Positions 53,629 through 63,643 of a stretch of DNA of 64,000 nt are shown in pieces. Within the stretch, counting starts at the first letter, position 1. Each line of letters begins with the position of its first letter. Source of the DNA: Pseudomonadota bacterium (GTDB lineage: Bacteria; Pseudomonadota; Gammaproteobacteria; Burkholderiales; Rhodocyclaceae); assembly GCA_018262195.1 (NCBI GenBank), contig JAGTRS010000002.1:106075-170074 (forward strand), given 5' to 3'. The translations under genes and the position numbers were made by a program. Under the pieces are notes generated by a model that saw nothing but the letters and a program-made list of their open reading frames with translations, was not told where the DNA came from and did no database searches.

Positions 53629-53973
53629 ATGCTGAACCTGCTCGCTGTCTGGATCGTCAATGCGCTTGCCCTGCTGGCGCTACCTTATGTCGTTCCTTCG
53701 ATCCAGATAGCCGGGTTCGGCACCGCCTTGCTGGTGGCCGTCGTCCTTGGCCTGATCAACACCCTGCTCAGGCCCTTGCTGGTGCTGCTGACCCTGCCGG
53801 TCACGTTGCTGACGCTGGGCCTGTTCATCTTCGTCATCAATGCCCTGCTCTTTCAGTTGGCAGGTACGCTGATCGATGGCTTCCAGGTTGGCGGTTTCTG
53901 GTCGGCCATGTTTGGCTCAATTGCCTACAGCCTGATTTCCTGGCTGCTCAGCGCCCTGCTGCTGAGAAAGTAA
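53629..53973 (+). CDS. Phage-holin-family IV membrane protein
   Basis: 114 residues with four hydrophobic helices (about 2-22, 28-48, 54-76, 86-110). The stretch LGLINTLLRPLLVLLTLPVT is typical of PF04020, a widespread chromosomal family despite its holin name. No phage genes are near. It starts 9 nt after ahcY and is probably in the same operon. Function unknown. Confidence 0.88.
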   Translation: MLNLLAVWIVNALALLALPYVVPSIQIAGFGTALLVAVVLGLINTLLRPLLVLLTLPVTLLTLGLFIFVINALLFQLAGTLIDGFQVGGFWSAMFGSIAYSLISWLLSALLLRK

Positions 53974-53983
53974 GCAGGCCTCG

Positions 53984-54805
53984 ATGAGCATGAACTCCTT
54001 CCACGCGCGGCAAAAAAAGCCGCGCCCGGCAGCCCAGCCGGCCCATGAACGGCCGACCGGGATGCTGCGGGCGGATGCCCTGCTTGTTGCCCAGAAACTC
54101 GCCCCTTCCCGCACGGCCGCCCAATGGCTGATCAAGGAAGGGCGCGTCAGCTGGGCAGGTGGTGCGGTCAACAAACCGGCAATGGAATTGCCCGAGGGTA
54201 CCCCCTTGAGCGTTGCAGCCGACCCGGATGCCCATTACGTCTCGCGCGGCGGCAACAAGCTGGCCGGCGCGCTGGCCGAAACGGGGATCGAGGTCGCGGG
54301 AAAGATCTGCCTCGATGTCGGCCAGTCGACCGGCGGCTTCACCGACTGCCTGCTGCAGGCCGGCGCGAAGCACGTCGTTGGCGTCGATGTCGGTCACGGC
54401 CAATTGCACTCGCAACTCCGCCACGACTCTGCTGTCACCGCCATCGAAGGCATCAACTGCCGTGCCCTGACCTCGGCCGATCTCGGCCTGGCCTTTCCGG
54501 CGGCCGGCTTCAATCTGATCGTCGGCGATGTCTCCTTCATCTCCATGACCTTGGTCCTGCCACAGTTACCAGCCTTGCTGGCCGAACATGGCGACCTCCT
54601 GCTGCTGGTCAAACCGCAATTCGAAGTCGGTCCAGACAACATCGGCAAGGGCGGCATCGTCCGCGATGAAACGCTCTACAAGGACGTCGAGACCAAACTG
54701 CGCAACTGCGCAGCCAAGCTAGGCCTTACTGTCCGCGCCTGGCTGGATAGTCCAATTACCGGCGGTGACGGCAACCGCGAATTCTTCATCTGGTTGAACA
54801 AATGA
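53984..54805 (+). CDS. TlyA-family rRNA 2'-O-methyltransferase (hemolysin-like)
   Basis: 273 residues. An S4 RNA-binding domain (about 27-85, MLRADALLVAQKLAPSRTAAQWLI) precedes a Rossmann methyltransferase with ICLDVGQSTGGFTDCLLQAGA and DVSFISMT. TlyA enzymes methylate rRNA with SAM and release SAH. Met27 is an alternative start giving a more usual N-terminus. Its last 4 nt overlap metF. Confidence 0.9.
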   Translation: MSMNSFHARQKKPRPAAQPAHERPTGMLRADALLVAQKLAPSRTAAQWLIKEGRVSWAGGAVNKPAMELPEGTPLSVAADPDAHYVSRGGNKLAGALAETGIEVAGKICLDVGQSTGGFTDCLLQAGAKHVVGVDVGHGQLHSQLRHDSAVTAIEGINCRALTSADLGLAFPAAGFNLIVGDVSFISMTLVLPQLPALLAEHGDLLLLVKPQFEVGPDNIGKGGIVRDETLYKDVETKLRNCAAKLGLTVRAWLDSPITGGDGNREFFIWLNK

Positions 54806-55626
54806 AACCTGAAATCTCCATCGAATTTTTCCCGCCACAAACTCCGGAAGGCATCGAAAAGCTACGCACTGTCCGGGCCGAACTGGCCAAGTTGAACCCG
54901 CATTTCTTCTCGGTCACTTACGGCGCCGGTGGCTCGACCCGCGAACGCACCTTCGCTGTGGTCAAGGAAATCGCTGCCGAAGGTTTCGACGCTGCACCAC
55001 ACCTGTCGTGCATCGGCTCGACCCGCGAGTCCATCCGCGAAATCCTCGCCGAATACAAGGCCGCCGGCATCAAGCGCACGGTCGCCCTTCGCGGCGATCT
55101 GCCTTCCGGCATGGCCGAAACCGGCGAGTTCCGTTACGCCAACGAACTGGTTGAATTCATCCGTGCCGAGACCGGCGACTGGTTCAGTATCGAAGTCGCC
55201 GCCTACCCGGAATGGCATCCTCAGGCCCGTAGCCCGAAAGATGACCTCGACGCCTTCGCCCGCAAGGTCAAGGCCGGCGCCAACTCGGCGATCACGCAGT
55301 ATTTCTACAACGCTGACGCCTACTTTCATTTCGTCGACGAAGCCAAGGCGCTTGGCGTTGATGTGCCCATCGTGCCCGGCATCATGCCCATCGCCGGCTT
55401 TACGAAGCTGGCCCGCTTCTCGGATGCCTGCGGCGCGGACATTCCGCGCTGGATGCGCAAGAAATTCGAAAGTTTTGGCGATGATGCTGACTCGATCCGT
55501 GCGTTTGGCCTCGATGTCGTAACCGAATTGTGTGAACGCCTGCTCAAAGGCGGCGCGCCCGGACTGCACTTTTACGCCATGAATCAGAGTGCGCTGACCA
55601 CGGAAATCTGCCGCAGACTAGGTTAA
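54802..55626 (+). CDS. metF: 5,10-methylenetetrahydrofolate reductase
   Basis: 274 residues. ISIEFFPPQTPEGIEKL, the FAD-binding LRGDLP (about 95-100) and GANSAITQYFYNADAYFHF are diagnostic. It supplies 5-methyl-THF for regenerating methionine from homocysteine made by ahcY. ATGA overlap with the tlyA-type gene makes it the end of the ahcY operon. Confidence 0.97.
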   Translation: MKPEISIEFFPPQTPEGIEKLRTVRAELAKLNPHFFSVTYGAGGSTRERTFAVVKEIAAEGFDAAPHLSCIGSTRESIREILAEYKAAGIKRTVALRGDLPSGMAETGEFRYANELVEFIRAETGDWFSIEVAAYPEWHPQARSPKDDLDAFARKVKAGANSAITQYFYNADAYFHFVDEAKALGVDVPIVPGIMPIAGFTKLARFSDACGADIPRWMRKKFESFGDDADSIRAFGLDVVTELCERLLKGGAPGLHFYAMNQSALTTEICRRLG

Positions 55627-55642
55627 TCCAGCCTCTCTCATC

Positions 55643-55676
55643 TATGATCAAGCCTGTCTTGGCGGGCTTGATCATA
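55643..55676. repeat. 12-bp perfect inverted repeat after metF
   Basis: tatgatcaagcc (55643-55654) and ggcttgatcata (55665-55676) around a 10-nt loop, 16 nt past the metF stop. No T-run follows. It may act as a stabilising or weak 3'-end hairpin for the ahcY-metF transcript. Confidence 0.6.
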
Positions 55677-55723
55677 GGCCAAGGACCGGTAACGAACAGA
55701 TCTCGCCAAGTCGCCTTTGCTCG

Positions 55724-55752
55724 TTGACGCCTCCAATCTGCCTCTATATAAT
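55724..55752 (+). promoter_or_regulatory. Promoter of the tRNA-Lys pair
   Basis: TTGACG (55724-55729), a 17-nt spacer and consensus TATAAT (55747-55752), followed by a GC-rich gcgcgc discriminator, as expected for a growth-regulated stable-RNA promoter. Confidence 0.85.
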
Positions 55753-55770
55753 GCGCGCTTCCCGTTGGCC

Positions 55771-55846
55771 GGGTCGGTAGCTCAGTCGGTAGAGCAGCGG
55801 ACTTTTAATCCGTTGGTCCCGAGTTCGAATCTCGGCCGACCCACCA
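55771..55846 (+). tRNA. tRNA-Lys (anticodon TTT)
   Basis: 76 nt with encoded CCA. Acceptor GGGTCGG pairs with CCGACCC; anticodon loop CTTTTAA between gcgga and tccgt; T arm with GTTCGAATC. Confidence 0.97.
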
Positions 55847-55864
55847 GTCAATTTCGGGAAATGT

Positions 55865-55940
55865 GGGGCGCTAGCTCAGTTGGTAGAGCAGCGGACTCTT
55901 AATCCGTAGGTCGACAGTTCGAATCTGTCGCGCCCCACCA
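55865..55940 (+). tRNA. tRNA-Lys (anticodon CTT)
   Basis: 76 nt with encoded CCA. Acceptor GGGGCGC pairs with GCGCCCC; anticodon loop CTCTTAA; T arm with GTTCGAATC. It reads AAG and shares a transcript with the TTT gene 18 nt upstream. Confidence 0.96.
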
Positions 55941-55959
55941 GTATTACAAATACACTTAG

Positions 55960-55984
55960 CCTCGGCCTAGCGTCGAGGTTTTTT
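55960..55984 (+). terminator. Terminator after the tRNA-Lys pair
   Basis: Stem cctcg (55960-55964) with cgagg (55974-55978), 9-nt loop, then six T. Confidence 0.75.
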
Positions 55985-56031
55985 GTTTAAAGAGCAGTTG
56001 TTGTAAATCTCAGGCGCATTTCCTGATCGGA

Positions 56032-56107
56032 CGCGGGGTGGAGCAGTTGGCAGCTCGTCGGGCTCATAACCCGAAGGTCGCAGGTTCAAGTCCTGCCCCC
56101 GCAACCA
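56032..56107 (+). tRNA. Initiator tRNA-fMet (anticodon CAT)
   Basis: 76 nt with encoded CCA. The C1-A72 mismatch at the end of the acceptor stem and three G-C pairs in the anticodon stem (ggg/ccc around CTCATAA) identify the initiator form. No clear promoter of its own is seen in the 47 nt after the preceding terminator. Confidence 0.95.
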
Positions 56108-56119
56108 CCAGATACCAGC

Positions 56120-56149
56120 AAAAAGGCCAGTCACTCGACTGGCCTTTTT
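56120..56149. terminator. Terminator between tRNA-fMet and proQ
   Basis: 13-bp perfect stem aaaaaggccagtc (56120-56132) and its complement (56137-56149), 4-nt loop, with T-runs on both strands. It can end the tRNA and the convergent proQ-like transcript. Confidence 0.92.
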
Positions 56150-56170
56150 CTTTTCTATTGTTCCGCGGGC

Positions 56171-56587
56171 TTATTTGCGACCGAACTTCTCGGCCAACTG
56201 ATTAAGCTTTTCAACGCGGCGTTGCTCGGCCTTGGCTTCCGCCTCGGCAGCCTTGCGCTGCTCAGCCTGTTTCTTGAAGCGTTCGCGTAGCAGTTCAGCT
56301 GCATGCTGACGATTTTCGTCGGTCACGTCACCGGCTGGCGTGCCATCCAGATTCAGGCGTACCGTCCCTTTTTCCATTTCCTTCAGATAACGCGTTGAAA
56401 TGGTGTGGCTACGCATGGCCAGACGAAGCGACTTCTTGCTCACATCCGGCAACTGGGCGAAGACCTGCTTGTCGATACCGATGGCCAGCGGGCTGAAATT
56501 GCGGAACACATCAAATCTCGTCTGCAAGTCCTTGAGCAGGACACGAGCGTCAATTGGCTTGTCGGTAGTAGCTTCGGTAGTCGTCAT
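56171..56587 (-). CDS. proQ: ProQ/FinO-domain RNA chaperone
   Basis: 138 residues. The FinO core covers about 15-100 (FDVFRNFSPLAIGIDKQVFAQ, LRLAMRSHTISTRYLKEM, RLNLDGTPAGDVT) and is followed by a Lys/Glu/Ala-rich helical tail ending EKFGRK. Such proteins bind sRNA and mRNA 3' ends. It is a minimal form without the C-terminal Tudor-like domain of E. coli ProQ, as is common in betaproteobacteria. Confidence 0.9.
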   Translation of the reverse strand: MTTTEATTDKPIDARVLLKDLQTRFDVFRNFSPLAIGIDKQVFAQLPDVSKKSLRLAMRSHTISTRYLKEMEKGTVRLNLDGTPAGDVTDENRQHAAELLRERFKKQAEQRKAAEAEAKAEQRRVEKLNQLAEKFGRK

Positions 56588-56658
56588 GATGTAACTGGAT
56601 CAGGTTGAGGCGCGAAGGTTAGCACGAAGGCACGCCGTTGCAGCCGCGAAATCGGTAT

Positions 56659-57534
56659 TCAGACGCCGTTTTTGCGGAACCAGGCGAGCATGCGTTTCCA
56701 GCCATCCTCTGCCTCTTCCTTGCGATAGCTGGGACGGTAGTCGGCGTGGAAGGCATGCGGTGCATTGTCGTACACATGGATTTCCGAGGCTTTGGCAGCT
56801 GCGCTTCCTTGCTGCAAGGCCTTTTCCATGGCCTCGACGCTTTCCAGCGGAATGCCGGCATCCAGGCCGCCGTACAAGCCAAGCACCGGCGCCTTGAGTT
56901 GAGCGACCAGGTCGGTCGGGTGTTTCGGCGTCATCTCGTTGCTCGGGCCGACCAGTTTTCCATACCAGGCAACCCCTGCCTTCACGGCCGGGTTGTGAGC
57001 GCTGTACAGCCAGGTAATACGACCACCCCAGCAGAAACCGGTCACCGCCAGCCGACTGGTATCCGCTCCCTTGCCGGCAGCCCAGGAAACACAGGCATCG
57101 AGATCGCTCGACACCTGGGCATCGGGCGTCTTGCCGGTAATTTTTTCGAGAATTTCGGGAATGCTCGCGATCTGTCGAGGATCACCCTGGCGAGCGAAGA
57201 GGTCGGGACCAATCGCGCAATAACCCAGCTTGGCAAGACGCCGGCAGGTATCCCGGATGTATTCATGGGCACCAAATATTTCGGAAACCACCAGAACCAC
57301 CGGCGGTTTGACCAGGCCACCTGGCACCGCACGGTAGGCAACCATCTCGCCATCCTTGACCGGCACCTTGATTTCACCGGCAATCAGGCCGACCTCGTCG
57401 GTCTTGATCGCCGTTTGCGCCATCACCGGCTGCGTGGCAAGGGCAAAGCCTGCGCCCAGACTGGTCACCAGAAAGCTCCGGCGATCAAAGGTCTGTGGCG
57501 GAACAAGGCTATCGAACTCAGGTTCTGTTTTCAT
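56659..57534 (-). CDS. Secreted dienelactone hydrolase-family protein
   Basis: 291 residues from ATG 57534 with GAGGAGA upstream. A Tat-type signal ([21 protein letters not shown], cut near VMA at about residue 40) precedes an alpha/beta hydrolase with the Cys nucleophile in GFCWGG, where dienelactone hydrolases have Cys, and a terminal His in [11 protein letters not shown]. Substrate unknown; export to the periplasm argues against the classical chlorocatechol pathway. Confidence 0.9.
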   Translation of the reverse strand: MKTEPEFDSLVPPQTFDRRSFLVTSLGAGFALATQPVMAQTAIKTDEVGLIAGEIKVPVKDGEMVAYRAVPGGLVKPPVVLVVSEIFGAHEYIRDTCRRLAKLGYCAIGPDLFARQGDPRQIASIPEILEKITGKTPDAQVSSDLDACVSWAAGKGADTSRLAVTGFCWGGRITWLYSAHNPAVKAGVAWYGKLVGPSNEMTPKHPTDLVAQLKAPVLGLYGGLDAGIPLESVEAMEKALQQGSAAAKASEIHVYDNAPHAFHADYRPSYRKEEAEDGWKRMLAWFRKNGV

Positions 57535-57553
57535 GGTTTGTCTCCTCAAGGGA

Positions 57554-59005
57554 TTACATCAGAACGATGTCGTATTGCTCGGGCGAATAACTCGGTTCGG
57601 ATTGCAATGAAACGGCTTTCCCGATGAAGTCGGAAAGCATGGCCAGCGCTTGGGATTCTTCGTCTAGAAACAGATCAACCACATCAGGACCAGCCAGGAT
57701 CCGGTATTCACGGGCATTGAACTGGCGTGCTTCGCGCAGCAGTTCGCGGAGGATCTCGTAGGCCACGGTACGGGCCGTCTTGACTTCACCACGCCCGCTG
57801 CAGGTCGGACAAGGTTGGCAAAGGACGTGAGCGAGCGATTCACGGGTCCGCTTGCGAGTCATCTCGACCAGGCCCAGCTGGGTGAAGCCGTTAACCGTCA
57901 GTCGCGTGTGGTCGTAGGCGAGCGCCCGGTTGAATTCATCCAGCACGGCCTTCTTGTGCTCCTCGTTCTCCATGTCGATGAAGTCGACAATGATGATGCC
58001 GCCGAGGTTCCGCAGGCGCAGCTGGCGCGCGATGGTCACCGCTGCTTCGAGGTTGGTCTTGAAGATGGTGTCGTCAAAATTGCGCACGCCAACGAAACCG
58101 CCGGTGTTGACGTCGATGGTCGTCATTGCCTCGGTCTGGTCGATGATCAGGTAGCCACCGGATTTCAGATCGACACGCCGAGCGAGGGCTTTCTGGATTT
58201 CCTCTTCGACGCCATGCAGATCGAACAGCGGGCGCTGGCCGGTGTAGTGCTCGAGAAGCGGCAGGACGGCTGGCGTGTATTCCTCGGCGAAGCCGGTCAG
58301 CTTCTGGAAATTTTCCCGCGAGTCGATGAAGATGCGCATCGTTTCGGGATTGACGAAATCACGCAGCACCCGCTGCCCGAGCGAGAGCTCCTGATAGAGC
58401 AGGGTCGGAGGCCCCGACGTCCGGGCCTTGTCGCGAATGTCAGCCCAAGTCTTGCGCAGATAGGCGATATCGGTGGCGAACTCTTCATCGCTGGCACTCT
58501 CCGCCATGGTCCGGACGATGAAACCGCCCGGTTCGTCACTGGGCACCAGCCGGGTAATCTTCTCGCGCAGCACTTCGCGCTCGCTCTCGGACTCGATACG
58601 CTGCGAGATGCCGATATGCTTTTCCTGCGGCAGATAGACCAGCATGCGGCCGGCGATGGAAACCTGCGTCGATAGCCGGGCGCCCTTGGTACCGATCGGA
58701 TCCTTGACGACCTGGACAAGAATGCTTTGCCCGTCGTGCAGAATTTTCTCGATCGGCCTTTCGGTCGCCGTTTCGCGCGGCTGCCAGATATCGGCGACAT
58801 GCAGGAAGGCGGTGCGATCCAGCCCGACGTCGATGAACGCCGACTGCATGCCGGGAAGAATGCGGACGACCCGCCCGAGATAGACGTTACCGACCAGCCC
58901 GCGGCTCGCCGTGCGTTCGATGTGCAGTTCCTGGACGACGCCTTGTTGCATGACGGCAACGCGGGTCTCCTGCGGCGTGAAATTGATCAGTATCTCTTCG
59001 GTCAT
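57554..59005 (-). CDS. rng: Ribonuclease G
   Basis: 483 residues. S1 domain (about 35-115), the RNase E/G catalytic core with [12 protein letters not shown] and [14 protein letters not shown] carrying the metal-binding aspartates, and the zinc-link CPTCSGRG near residue 400. It lacks the long C-terminal scaffold of RNase E, so it is RNase G. It matures 16S rRNA 5' ends and degrades some mRNAs. No ribosome site is visible before its ATG, which sits 21 nt after the expected start of transcription. Confidence 0.96.
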   Translation of the reverse strand: MTEEILINFTPQETRVAVMQQGVVQELHIERTASRGLVGNVYLGRVVRILPGMQSAFIDVGLDRTAFLHVADIWQPRETATERPIEKILHDGQSILVQVVKDPIGTKGARLSTQVSIAGRMLVYLPQEKHIGISQRIESESEREVLREKITRLVPSDEPGGFIVRTMAESASDEEFATDIAYLRKTWADIRDKARTSGPPTLLYQELSLGQRVLRDFVNPETMRIFIDSRENFQKLTGFAEEYTPAVLPLLEHYTGQRPLFDLHGVEEEIQKALARRVDLKSGGYLIIDQTEAMTTIDVNTGGFVGVRNFDDTIFKTNLEAAVTIARQLRLRNLGGIIIVDFIDMENEEHKKAVLDEFNRALAYDHTRLTVNGFTQLGLVEMTRKRTRESLAHVLCQPCPTCSGRGEVKTARTVAYEILRELLREARQFNAREYRILAGPDVVDLFLDEESQALAMLSDFIGKAVSLQSEPSYSPEQYDIVLM

Positions 59006-59010
59006 GGGGC

Positions 59011-59039
59011 GTAGAATGCGCGGTTTTGCTGCATTCTAC
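59011..59039. promoter_or_regulatory. Palindrome with facing -10 boxes between rng and trhP
   Basis: gtagaatgc (59011-59019) and its exact complement gcattctac (59031-59039) flank 11 nt. Each arm contains TAGAAT in the correct orientation for one of the divergent genes: plus strand 59012-59017 for trhP, minus strand 59038-59033 for rng. The two transcripts would start only a few bases apart, near 59024-59026. Confidence 0.55.
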
Positions 59040-59040
59040 T

Positions 59041-60312
59041 ATGCCCAAAGCTCCCGAACTCCTCGCTCCTGCCGGCTCGCTCGATATGATGCGCACCGCC
59101 TTCGACTTTGGCGCCGATGCGATCTACGCCGGCCAGCCTCGTTACAGCCTGCGCGTCCGCAACAACGAGTTCGGCAGCATGGAAAAGCTCGGCGAAGGCA
59201 TTGATGAAGCGCATGCCCGCGGCAAGCAGTTTTTCGTCGTCAGCAACATCATTCCGCACAACGCCAAGCTGACCACCTATCTGGCCGACATGGCCCCGGT
59301 TATAGAACTCAAGCCGGATGCGCTGATCATGTCCGACCCCGGCCTGATCGACATGGTCCGCGAGACCTGGCCGGAACAGGTGATTCACCTGTCGGTGCAG
59401 GCCAACACGGTAAACTGGGCCTCGGTTCGTTTCTGGCAGAAGATGGGTGTCCAGCGCATCATCCTGTCGCGCGAACTGTCGCTCGATGAAGTCGCCGAAA
59501 TCCGTCAGCGCTGCCCGGATATCGAACTCGAAGTCTTCGTCCATGGCGCGTTGTGCATCGCCTACTCCGGCCGCTGCCTGCTTTCCGGCTACTTCAATCA
59601 TCGCGACCCGAACCAGGGTACCTGCACCAACTCCTGCCGCTGGGATTACAAGGTCAGCACTTCCGACGGGCAACCGGCGCAAATGCTCCGGCAGGAACAG
59701 GAAATCCTGCTCGAAGAAAAGCAGCGCCCCGGCGAACTGATGCCGATCGAGGAAGACGAGCACGGCACCTACATCCTGAACTCCAAGGACCTGCGCGCCA
59801 TCGAGCACGTGCATCGGCTGGTCGAGATCGGCGTCGATTCGCTGAAAATCGAAGGCCGCACCAAGAGCCCCTACTACGTCGCCCGGACCAGTCAGGCCTA
59901 TCGCCAGGCCATCGACGACGCCGTGGCCGGCAAGCCGCTCGACCCGGCGCTGTTGCGCGAACTGGAAGGACTGGCCAACCGCGGCTATACCGACGGCTTC
60001 CTGCAGCGCCACCATGATGCCGAATACCAGAACTACCTGCGCGGCAGCTCCGAATCGGACCGCAGCCTGTACGTCGGCGATGCGGTGCGTTTCGATACGG
60101 CACGCGGCCTGATGGAAATCGAGGTCAAGAACCGCTTCTCGGTCGGCGACCGTCTGGAGTGCGTGCACCCTTCAGGCAACCACATCTTCACGCTGGCCCG
60201 CATGGAAGACAAGGCCGGCCAGCCGGCTACCGTCGCCCCCGGCAGCGGCCACCGGGTATGGATTGATTTGCCGGCCATGTACACCAATTCCTTCGTCGCG
60301 CGTTTTGTGTAG
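59041..60312 (+). CDS. trhP: Peptidase U32-family tRNA hydroxylation protein TrhP
   Basis: 423 residues from ATG 59041; a TTG at 59026 is unsupported. ELLAPAGSLDMMRTAFDFGADAIYAG and the U32 signature EVFVHGALCIAYSGRCLLS, with Cys residues in RCLLSGYFNHRDPNQGTCTNSCRW, are conserved. The length and C-terminal beta-barrel fit YegQ/TrhP, which hydroxylates uridine 34 in tRNAs, rather than the short ubiquinone-biosynthesis UbiU/UbiV types. It is divergent from rng. Confidence 0.92.
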   Translation: MPKAPELLAPAGSLDMMRTAFDFGADAIYAGQPRYSLRVRNNEFGSMEKLGEGIDEAHARGKQFFVVSNIIPHNAKLTTYLADMAPVIELKPDALIMSDPGLIDMVRETWPEQVIHLSVQANTVNWASVRFWQKMGVQRIILSRELSLDEVAEIRQRCPDIELEVFVHGALCIAYSGRCLLSGYFNHRDPNQGTCTNSCRWDYKVSTSDGQPAQMLRQEQEILLEEKQRPGELMPIEEDEHGTYILNSKDLRAIEHVHRLVEIGVDSLKIEGRTKSPYYVARTSQAYRQAIDDAVAGKPLDPALLRELEGLANRGYTDGFLQRHHDAEYQNYLRGSSESDRSLYVGDAVRFDTARGLMEIEVKNRFSVGDRLECVHPSGNHIFTLARMEDKAGQPATVAPGSGHRVWIDLPAMYTNSFVARFV

Positions 60313-60375
60313 AGCCCCGCAAACATTGGGCAAATTTGTTTAACAAACCCTAACAAAACAAGCCAGAATTTGAAT

Positions 60376-60403
60376 TTGTGCACCGCAGCAAACGGTGTAA
60401 CAT
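60376..60403 (+). promoter_or_regulatory. Possible promoter of the acyltransferase-3 gene
   Basis: TTGTGC (60376-60381), a 16-nt spacer and TAACAT (60398-60403), ending 7 nt before the ATG at 60411. A caccg/cggtg hairpin lies in the spacer. Initiation would fall on the start codon. Confidence 0.35.
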
Positions 60404-60410
60404 ACCCGTC

Positions 60411-61520
60411 ATGAGCCATCCCGCCAACCGCATGCCGCTAATCGACGCCCTGAAGGCGGTCGCGGCGCTGCTTGTCCTGATGAATCACTTCTCGTCCTAT
60501 GGCCCGCTGGCCGAGGCAGCCCGGCAGGCTTTCCCGGGAATTTTCGGCTGGTTTTTCGAGTACGGCCGTATGGCCGTTCAGGTCTTCCTGGTCATTGCCG
60601 GTTTCCTCGCGGCCCGCGGCCTCTCTTCCGAAGGGCAAGCGCTCGGCAATTCGCCCTTGCCCCTGATCTGGAAGCGTTATCTGCGGCTGGCCGTGCCATA
60701 TCTGGCCGCCATCGGCCTGGCAATCATCGCCGCCGCCATCGCCAACCAGTGGCTGGACGACGATGCCATTCCGGCCCGCGCCACCCTCACGCAGTGGCTG
60801 GCCCACGCCTTCCTTTTACACAATCTGCTCGGCTTTGAAGCGCTGTCGGCTGGCGTCTGGTACATCGCGATCGATTTCCAGCTCTTCGCGCTGATGGCCA
60901 TCCTGCTCTGGTCCGGCCGAGCCCGCGTGATTGCGCCGGCCTTGGTCCTGGCTGTCGCCACCGCATCACTGTTCTGGTTCAACCGTGACGCCAGCTGGGA
61001 TAACTGGGCGATCTACTTTTTTGGCTCCTATGGCCTCGGCGCAGCCGCCTGGTGGGCCTCCGACCGCAAGCAGATGTCAGCCTGGCTGGGCGTCATGCTG
61101 ACCATTGCGGTAGCCGCACTGATTGTCGACTTCCGTCTGCGCATTGCACTGGCACTGGCTGTCGCCCTGTTGCTCGGTTTCGGCCGCCGCACGGGCCTTC
61201 TGGCCCAGTGGCCGAATGCCAGGCCTCTGGCCTTTCTCGGCCAGATTTCCTACTCGATTTTCCTGGTGCACTTCCCGGTCCTGCTCATTGCCAACAGCTT
61301 GTATGCCCGACTCAATCTGGATTCGACCATGTCAGCCATGATCGCTCTCGTGATGGCATGGGCAGCCAGCATTGCTGCAGCCACCTTGTTCTATCGCTGG
61401 GTCGAAAGCCCGGAAGCCAGCCGACGCATTACCAGTACCCTTGGCTGGATATTCGGCAACACCATGGTCATTGCCCGCAAGGTGCCATTGATCGGCACCC
61501 TGCTTCCCCGCCGTACCTGA
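60411..61520 (+). CDS. Acyltransferase-3 family membrane protein
   Basis: 369 residues from ATG 60411 with about ten membrane helices. The N-terminal IDALKAVAALLVLMNHF (catalytic His region), FFEYGRMAVQVFLVIAGFLAAR and ISYSIFLVHFPVLLI are typical of PF01757. Members O-acylate surface sugars, lipids or antibiotics; the acceptor is unknown. It is monocistronic and convergent with the acetoacetyl-CoA synthetase gene. No ribosome site is visible. Confidence 0.9.
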   Translation: MSHPANRMPLIDALKAVAALLVLMNHFSSYGPLAEAARQAFPGIFGWFFEYGRMAVQVFLVIAGFLAARGLSSEGQALGNSPLPLIWKRYLRLAVPYLAAIGLAIIAAAIANQWLDDDAIPARATLTQWLAHAFLLHNLLGFEALSAGVWYIAIDFQLFALMAILLWSGRARVIAPALVLAVATASLFWFNRDASWDNWAIYFFGSYGLGAAAWWASDRKQMSAWLGVMLTIAVAALIVDFRLRIALALAVALLLGFGRRTGLLAQWPNARPLAFLGQISYSIFLVHFPVLLIANSLYARLNLDSTMSAMIALVMAWAASIAAATLFYRWVESPEASRRITSTLGWIFGNTMVIARKVPLIGTLLPRRT

Positions 61521-61542
61521 ACCACAGCAACAAAGGCTGGCA

Positions 61543-63498
<1,956 letters not shown>

Positions 63499-63564
63499 GT
63501 TGTCTCCGTTTTATTGTGTTCAACGTACAGGTTAACAGCTTAGCGAAGCTCAAGACTGTCGTCA

Positions 63565-63612
63565 GGCGGACAAACCCTGATTTGCCTGCTGCTAATATCA
63601 GGGTTTGTCGCC
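63565..63612. promoter_or_regulatory. 13-bp perfect inverted repeat between the AacS and hydratase genes
   Basis: gacaaaccctgat (63569-63581) and its exact complement (63597-63609) with a 15-nt spacer; outer ggc/gcc pairs (63565-63567 with 63610-63612) extend it with one bulge. It lies in the divergent space, ending 18 nt before the AAGGAG of the hydratase gene. Operator or leader hairpin; it could be read by either strand. Confidence 0.5.
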
Positions 63613-63643
63613 ACCAACAAAACCACAGACAAGGAGAGCCAGC

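Noticed and set aside
55985..56031. Separate promoter for the initiator tRNA
   Set aside because: No -10/-35 pair with acceptable spacing was found. The gene may rely on partial read-through of the weak terminator at 55960-55984.
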